A DNA stretch of 64,000 nucleotides from Neostapfia colusana (Eukaryota > Streptophyta > Magnoliopsida > Poales > Poaceae): NCBI GenBank assembly GCA_030760725.1, contig JASWHV010000010.1, positions 38,383,760 to 38,447,759 of the forward strand, written 5' to 3'. Under the pieces are notes generated by a model, which saw only the letters and a list, made by a program, of their open reading frames with translations, ran no database searches and was not told where the DNA came from. Position 1 is the first letter of the stretch, and each line of letters begins with the position of its first letter. The translations under genes were made by a program, and so were the position numbers. Shown here piece after piece: positions 57,401 to 64,000 of the stretch.

Positions 57401-58247
57401 GAGCGGCGAACTCAGGGTGCGCCGCTTCGGATGTGTGCGGGTGGAACAGAGAGAAAGAGGAGGGGATTCACGCAGACCAGGGATGCAACCGAGTGTTTTG
57501 TACCCGGCGTCCTCATCCCCCAAGCAGGAGGTGGCGTGGCGATCGCGTTGGGGCGGGGTTGCTCCCGTACGCTGGTGACCGCAGAGGTGCTCGACCGAGG
57601 TACTGAGTCGGTTCAGTCTCTGTGTGTCTGACCAGTGGGTCCTCTTCTCCCCTCTAATTCTTTCTCTCCCTTCTGCTGCAAATGTACCAGCTACTAAACA
57701 TTGAATGATAGACTTTGTCACGAAGTCACATTTTGAATCTGGGTTCTCAAATTTGAAATTTATTTGGCCAAATTTGCTTCACATTTAGACTGAAATTCAA
57801 AATCAGTTGTGAATTATTGCAAATTTAGCTCCCGACAAGATGAACTCCAATGGGGATGAAAATTGGTGGACTAACTCAGAAAAATGTTCTGAGTTTGAAT
57901 ATGAAGCCAACTTTTGAATTTAAGTGATAAAAGTTGCTACAATTTGAATTTACATTCAAATTGGCCTATTTTTCAAGTGCCTCCACAAGTGCCTCACAAA
58001 GTGTTGGATTTGCATGAAATTTGGCCTGAACCTTCCCAAGACTATTTAAGTTCTAGGGGCGAGCTCAACCTCTCATGTTCATGTGTAGAAATCCTATTTT
58101 GTAAAAGTTAGGGTTTTCCTCTCTAATCACCCTTTTGATGGAGGTTACTTGCTCTTCACAAGTATTCCCAAGATATCCACAACCAAAAGCTGTGGTGTGG
58201 TGAGGTGATGGAAAATTTTTGCAAGTCCCTTTTCTTGGGCTTTTACA
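54428..58247 (-). repeat. 5' LTR of element E, full length
   Basis: 3.82 kb on the plus strand, TGTGGCGGACC...CTTTTACA. The right 1.97 kb matches the 3' LTR piece 29899-31862. The left part is homologous to F1 (58441 onward) and F2 (59829 onward), which fixes the left boundary. It holds a GC-rich block at ~56580-57640 between AT-rich arms. No gene is supported. Confidence 0.88.
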
Positions 58248-58440
58248 GTGATTTGAATCAATAACAACCCGGAATGCACGACACATACACCCGTTTCGAA
58301 AGACTCTCTCAAGAGCTCTTTCTAACGTTGTATGCAGCAACCTTTCACACGACACCCCGACATAGAAAAATGTTATGCGCCAAGCAGGATGGTCCTCTAC
58401 GCGGAGACGTCGAAGTTGCCCACTAAAGGATTTACACCGC
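58248..58440 (-). repeat. LTR fragment F0, the target of E and F1
   Basis: 193 bp matching 59172-59363 (starting GTGATTYGAATCAATAAC, ending AGGATTTACACC). It is a mid-LTR piece of an E-related family, stranded between element E on the left and LTR F1 on the right. Confidence 0.82.
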
Positions 58441-59828
58441 TGTCGCGCCCCGGGAATCGCACTAGGTGGTGCCGTGCGATGCGACACCCAACAGAATGCA
58501 CGAAAAGAATCTTAAGAACATATGGAACCATTTTATTACTCAACATAAGATCTGTTACAACATAAAGTACATATGCAGTGGAATTTAAAAACTGGACAAT
58601 CTACTCACTCTCGACCCTAACTACGCCGAAGAGAAGTCGTTCAGCCCGTGAACGCTTCCTACTAGCTTCACCAAAGAAAGGCAGCGGCTGGGTTTCCAAT
58701 GAGTGGAACAAACCGTGAAGTTCATCATCTCACCGAACAACCTTCTTCATAGAAGGCATCCTGCTACCTGCAAAAACAACTCAGAAGCAACCGTGAGCAC
58801 TAAGGCTCAACAAGTCTTAACCGTCAATCCTAAAAATGTAACTCTACATACAGGGGTAGAAAGACAGTAGGAACACGTATTTGCAAAATGAAGCTTGACT
58901 AAACTTGATCCTTATATTCCGATTCTTATAGCCTTCATTTCAGTGGTCCTCACGCCTCACAACACCGGAAGTTCACAATCAAACAAGAAACACTTATCCC
59001 GATGGTGCTAGCCTAAGGTGTAAAGGAACTTTAGTTGGCACTATCTCTAATTTGGTCAAGGTTCCAATACAAAGGTTTATCCATGAACAGCAAGTTAAGA
59101 GACTTAGTTCCTCTTCTTAGTACGTCAAGGCGCAGTGGGCAAGTATGCTCAATCCTCTTCTGCGAGCGACGGTGATTCGAATCAATAACATCCCGGAATA
59201 CATGACACGTACACCCACCTCGAAAGACTCTCTCAAGAGCTCTTTTTTACGTTGCATGCAGCAACCTTTCACCCGACACCCTAACATAGAAAAACGTTTC
59301 GTGCCGAGCAGGATGGTCCTCTACGCGGACACGTCGAAGTTGCCCGCTAAAGGATTTACACCTCCCGCCTTCTCAACGCCATTCCCACATGAAGGATGAG
59401 TTTCTATATCACGGTCCATCGAGTTACATCGGTTTCATGGGTCCCATACCCCACTATATATCCGGTACAACTCAATCTTGTCCAGCAGGGCCGCTTACAT
59501 ATGTTCCTTAACCGACACGGACGGGGTTTAACCCAACTTCCACATTGGCCTTACCATCGCGGCCCAGGCCCAATGTGGTCTCAAGCATTGTCACACCCAT
59601 CGCAGGTCGAGACCAAACTTGAGCGCTCCATCCTACAGGAACTCCCCGTCCCCGTCTCATTTTCATGAGGGTGCTCTTCTCATCAACCTCTCGCGAGTAA
59701 CTCCATTACTCGACCTTTCTCGCGAGTAGCTTTTTACTACTCGACTTCTACCGAGCTAGCTACAACATTAGCCTAGCATCTATGACGAGGCAAATCCTAC
59801 ACTAAACCTTCTACTGAGGGATGTAATA
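58441..59828 (-). repeat. LTR F1 (E-related), truncated by F2
   Basis: It starts TGTCGCGCCCC at 58441 and aligns with the E LTR from 54428 (shared 'ggtggtgccgYRcgatgc', 'gagcac-atggctcaacaa' type blocks). About 1.39 kb remain before F2 interrupts it. No primer site lies left of it, so it is a 3' LTR or a solo LTR. No genes; short frames at 59145-59668 have no homology I recognise. Confidence 0.8.
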
Positions 59829-61835
59829 TGACACGACCCCATCGGCCTTGTCGAGCCAGGATCACGCTGAGGGGTGCTGCGTTGCACAGCACCGGATAAC
59901 CCACATCAAAGGTACAAAACGGAAGCAAAGTTTTTATTACATAACACGTTTATGAGCACTTTTACAACAAAATATGTTCAGTCCACACTCACGGGCGTAG
60001 ACTATGCATCGAGTTCGCGTTCAGCCCATGAACGTGTTCCCGCTAGCACGCACACACACTCACACGGCGGCGTGCACGACTCCCACTCGACGGGGTTCCC
60101 CTCCTGGGGTTCCGTCTCCTCCTCGGGAGTCCCTTCCTCATAGACCCCTGCAAAAGCTTCAAACACAAGCAGTGAGCACAATGGCTCAGCAAGACTGACC
60201 CGCCTCTCCTATACATGGAACTTCTACATGATGGGTACAGGGTACATGAGGTAAATAATTTGCAAAGGACTCGCCTAATTATTTGAATCTTACTTTCAAG
60301 TCTTAGCAGCCGGTTGTGGAGAACCTTACGCTAAGGCACATGAGAGAGCCGCAATCAAACAAGAAACACATTTCTCTCATGTACTTTTCCCAAAGTTGAA
60401 AAGAACTTTAATTAGCTCTAAACTACAACAAGACATTAACAAGCAAAGTATATCTTTCAAATCAGCAAACTTTTAACATGTATCTAGCCCGTTCTTTCTA
60501 CGTCACGGTACAAGAAACAAGTGGTACTCACTGACCGTGAGGGACGGCGATTATAATCAATTTACACCTGCAGGGTTACCCGAATAACCCGTCACGTACG
60601 CCCGTACTCGATGTTGCCTACATCAACCATCCCGGACGTCGTACGCAACCACCTTTCACCCATCAGCCAAATATTGAACCGGTCCTATCGCCCCGAGCAA
60701 GAGGTCTCTGCGCGCGCATCCACGGTGCCGCCAGCCGATTTACACCTCGAGCTCTCAACCTACCCTCTGAACGACAGGCAATGCCTCAATACCCAGCTAC
60801 CCGAGTTACATCGGTTTCCTGGTTCCCATATAGCTGGTAGGTCTTCGGTACTGTTCTAGCTTGTTCAACAGGCCCGCACACGGCTCGGTCCTCAATCGAC
60901 ACAAGCGGAGCTAAAGCACCCAGGCCCCAAAGTCCTGCTGCCCTTACTCTCTGCTCGGTCTCATTTTTCTTGCCATGTGTTTCATTTACTATTTTTACCC
61001 GAGCGATGTGCCTCTAGCCTATTCTCTCGAGTAGTTCCAACTACTCGACTTGTACCCATTCCTACTCTATCTTAGCGTTGCAGTGGCTAACTAGGTTTTC
61101 AATCCTAATCCCAACCCATGGTTTTCTTGGCTATGCATTTGGGTTTCAAACAAGAATCTAATGCAAGAAATAAGTGTTACTCAAAGGAAGTTCTCAAAAC
61201 AATAAAAATTTGTAAAGAGGTTAATGCAAACCGGAGCTTGCCTTGCTGCTCTTGGTCGTAGGCTAGCTGCTCTTCCGGAGTGACGAAGTCTAAGACTTTA
61301 GGTTCCTTCTCAACCTTAGCGAGTACATGAGATAACATGTAATGTATCAATTTAAATGCATTTGAATTGAACTTAAACTTGTGAAGACTATAAGTCTCAC
61401 TAGACAGACCCAATGACTCTGAAATTTTTACTGTGATTTGGATACAACCTAAACAGGGACTTGGCCAAGTTTTATTTGTAGCAAAGCTCATTTGAGCTCT
61501 CCACAAATAATTATGTACTTGACCTTAATTGGAGCTCTTAGGGTGTTCTAGGTATTTTCATGGAGCAAGCCATGACTTTCTGAAAACTAGATTTTCATAG
61601 GGTTCTAATGGAGTTGGTCTCACTTAACTTGAAGGTTCTTATCTAAAGATATGAGCTAAACATGTTCAGAGAAATTCTGAAAATGTTTCTGGACATTTTC
61701 TATTTTCTTTGGAACAGTTTTATTAATCACGCCATTAGGTGGATCAAATGAGCTCAAATGGATCTGAAAATTTTATGGTAGCTCAGGGATATTTTGGTGA
61801 ACATCCTAGCAAAATTTCAGAATTTTCTTCCCAAG
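59829..61835 (-). repeat. LTR F2 (E-related), truncated by G
   Basis: It starts TGACACGACCCC at about 59829. The order of blocks follows the E LTR (for example 'ggttaatgcaaaccggRgcttgcc' near 61215 and 55760), but it is much more diverged from E than the E LTRs are from each other. It is cut at 61835 by an LTR in the opposite direction. No genes. Confidence 0.8.
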
Positions 61836-64000
61836 TGTACTATACCCAAGAAAGGGACTTGTAAAAAAATTGTTCATCACCTCACAACCCCACACCTCTT
61901 GTGATGGATATCTCATGAACACTTGTGAAGAGCAAGTAACCACCATCAAAAGGGTGATTAGAGGGGAAAGCCCTAACTTCCAAAAAGTGGGATTTCTACA
62001 CATGAACATGCAAGGTTGAACTCACCCCTAAACCTTAAATAGTCTTGGGAAGGCTCAGGCCAAATTTCATGCAAATCCAATACTTTTTGAGGCACTTTTG
62101 GAGACAATTCAGAAAGGGCCAATTTGAATGCAAATTCAAATTGCAGAAAATTTCATCACTTGAATTCAAAAGTTGACTTTATATTCAAACTCAGCACATT
62201 TTTCTGAGTTAGTCCACAAATTTTCATCCCCATTGGACTTCATCTTGTTGGGAGCCAAAGTTGAAATAATTCAAACTGAATTTGAAATTTCAAAATCAAA
62301 TGTGGAGGGAATTTGGCTGAACCAGTTTCAAACTGATGAATTCAAATTCCTCCTCTGAATTGGTGGTTAAGTTTCCTTTTCAAGTCTGAGTAGTTGAGAT
62401 ATTTGCACAACAACAGAAGAGAATTAGAGGGGAGGGGGCCCACTGGTCAGAAGGCTTAGAACCGAAGTCAGTTCGTGCGAGTCATTCGACAGCCGACGTT
62501 CACCGCGCGCCAGCTCCTGCGCCCTCGCCCGAGTGAGAAGGACACCGCACAGACGGGCCGCGCCGTGGGAGCACCGTCTGCAGCGGTGATAACACACGCA
62601 GCCACGTGGATATCGTCACTGCTCTCGTGGCCCTCGCGCTGAACCCAACCGACCGCCGCCGCTCGACTTCAATCGGGAATTCGGCAGAGCCTTCGCGTGC
62701 AGCGCCTCTCCTAGCAAAAAAACTACACCAGCTGCTCGTTCTCTACCTCCGCGGCTCCAAGACAGTCGAGTTTTAGCCTCCTAAACCTAGCTCGGCAGCT
62801 CTTGGCGGTGACTGAGAAAAACAGCCGACACCGGCTCACCGTGGGCAGCTCGGACCAAAGGCTTTCATGGCCGAGCTAGGCCACTCTGAGACGCGCCGGA
62901 TTGTCTCGCTGCTCCTAGCCAAGTTGCAGCTCCAACGGTGGACCATCGACCTTCAATTTGACGTTTTTCTCCCGGCGCATACACTCAGACCTCCGGGTAA
63001 GAATCCGTCGAATTAATCCACAATTTTCATCCTTAGGCCACCAAACCGTGCACCCGTGAGCTAGACTAGCTAGCGGTCGATTTTCCTTCACAACCCTAGC
63101 TAGAAAACCGACGGGGTGCGAGGTATTTCATGTCTTCCCGAGCTCAACCGTGGCCACAACTCTCTGGCGCACGGTGAAATCATGGTAGCCGTCGTTTCCG
63201 CATTGATTTGTGTCTTTGCCGAGCTTCCCTAGCACCCAAGGATGCTCTAGAGCTAATCACCGATGCTTGTGACGCGCTAGGAGCCCCAGCCGACAGCGTC
63301 GGGCCTCTCCCGAGGCCGCCGCACATCGCCGGCACGTTTCCGGGTATCTCCCGCCGAAGCTGACACCACCAATAGATTTCCCATATATGCAAACCCACAT
63401 GCGGCGATCCTCGGGCCAGATGACAGCCGGGAACGCCTCTCCGGCGAGGCACTGCCTCGGTCCGGCATGGGGCCGGCGGCGCGCGTGAGAGCCCGGGCGG
63501 GAGGAAGAAAAGGGGCCGGGCCCAATCATCAGTCACCGCAGTTTAAAATTTTGATCTGCTGTGGCTGGGGATCCACTGTGGCTGCACGCTGGAACCGTGT
63601 AGCCCCGTGTGTTCTCGGTTTTCACTGGCTGAGATTAAAGCATGGGCCCAAGTTCATTTTCAATACCAAAACAAATCCAGTTTTACCTTCAACTTAGGAA
63701 ATTCATAACTTTGGTTAGAAGTGTCCAAATCCAGTGAACCAAATTTTGTTGGATGCATTTCTTTGAGTACTATCCAGCAAAACAAGTTTCAGCTCATGAA
63801 ACCTAATAGTTTTCCAGAATTAATTCCCTGAAATTTAAATTGTTAGGAATTTTATCTGGGGAATAACTTTATGAAAAATTCTGAAATTTGGCTGGGAGGT
63901 TCATTGGAAAATCCTTGAGCCACAGTAAAGTTTTCAGACCCATCCAAGTTAATTTAGTCCCCCTAATGGTGTTATTAAGTGAACTGCCCTGAAAAATAGA
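61836..64000 (+). repeat. LTR G (E-related, plus orientation), runs off the window
   Basis: It starts TGTACTATACCCAAGAAAGGG at 61836. From there to 64000 it is the reverse complement of the E LTR from 58247 back to ~56230: the 'caaaagggtgattag' block at 61938, the GC-rich block at 62450-63540, and the 'gaaatttggctgggaggttc' block at 63883. It is the 5' part of an LTR of a plus-strand element or a solo LTR; the rest lies to the right. Short frames in the GC block are not supported as genes. Confidence 0.85.

Larger units (their letters stand above)
29899..58247 (-). mobile_element. Ty3/gypsy chromovirus of a second family (element E), host of C/B, D and the RTE
   Basis: On the minus strand, right to left: 5' LTR 54428-58247, primer site 54411-54424, untranslated leader (54410-53524 and 50039-48986, split by the RTE), gag 48985-47760, protease-RT 47750-46251, element D insertion, RNase H-integrase-chromodomain 33698-31929, polypurine tract 31876-31863, and 3' LTR 31862-29899 (cut by the composite). 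Proteins place it in the Del/Tekay chromoviruses but clearly apart from A-D. LTR divergence and many breaks show it is older than D. The right flank is GTGAT (58248-58252). Confidence 0.9.

Noticed and set aside
1..64000. CRISPR arrays, operons, bacterial signals, tRNA or rRNA genes
   Set aside because: Nothing of the kind is present. Regular repeats are LTR parts or microsatellites, and the only tRNA-like matches are primer sites.

Overview
The window is wholly repetitive plant DNA: a nest of Ty3/gypsy LTR retrotransposons of the chromodomain-bearing Del/Tekay type, plus one RTE-type LINE. I found no host gene, tRNA, rRNA or CRISPR array. The tRNA-iMet-type primer sites, long LTRs, Del/Tekay gag-pol with chromodomain and plant RTE LINE point to a flowering plant. 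A grass with a large genome is my best guess, but this is inference.

Layout, left to right. (1) 1-512: the 3' end of an LTR of an upstream element (Z) that sits inside the 5' LTR of element A. (2) 513-12653: element A (+), with a 5' LTR lacking its first ~460 bp, primer site, an extra ORF, a broken gag-pol and a 3' LTR. (3) 12654-29898: a minus-strand composite of the same family, read right to left as LTR (26519-29898), internal C, LTR (15639-22495), internal B. Internal B is cut by A at 12654. The middle LTR holds a solo LTR (18820-22248) with a perfect TGACA target duplication. (4) 29899-58247: element E (-), a different and older Del/Tekay family. Its 3' LTR is cut by the C/B composite, its pol is cut by element D, and its untranslated leader is cut by an RTE LINE. 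(5) 33699-46250: element D (+), same family as A, complete, with TSD GCGTG. (6) 50058-53505: RTE LINE (-) with an 18-bp target duplication. (7) 58248-64000: a pile of E-related LTRs (F0, F1, F2 minus; G plus) inserted into each other.

The A/B/C/D family has an unusual plan. Its LTR is ~3.4 kb with a TATA box only ~0.38 kb from the 5' end. A separate ~256-codon ORF (ORF1) lies between the primer site and a single fused gag-protease-RT-RNase H-integrase-chromodomain frame. ORF1 begins with a close look-alike of the histone H3 tail, including the TARKSTGG block around Lys9. Its ATG follows directly on a splice-acceptor-like TTTTAG in all four copies, and a GTGAG donor-like site lies in the LTR leader. 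An H3K9-like tail encoded by an element whose integrase carries a chromodomain is the most interesting signal here. Every gag-pol copy is broken by stops, frameshifts or a deletion. ORF1 is open in A and C, stopped in B and frameshifted in D.

Relative order, by who interrupts whom: F0 is oldest. E and F1 inserted in F0, F2 in F1, and G in F2. The RTE, D and the C/B composite inserted in E. The solo LTR and A inserted in the C/B composite, and Z inserted in A.
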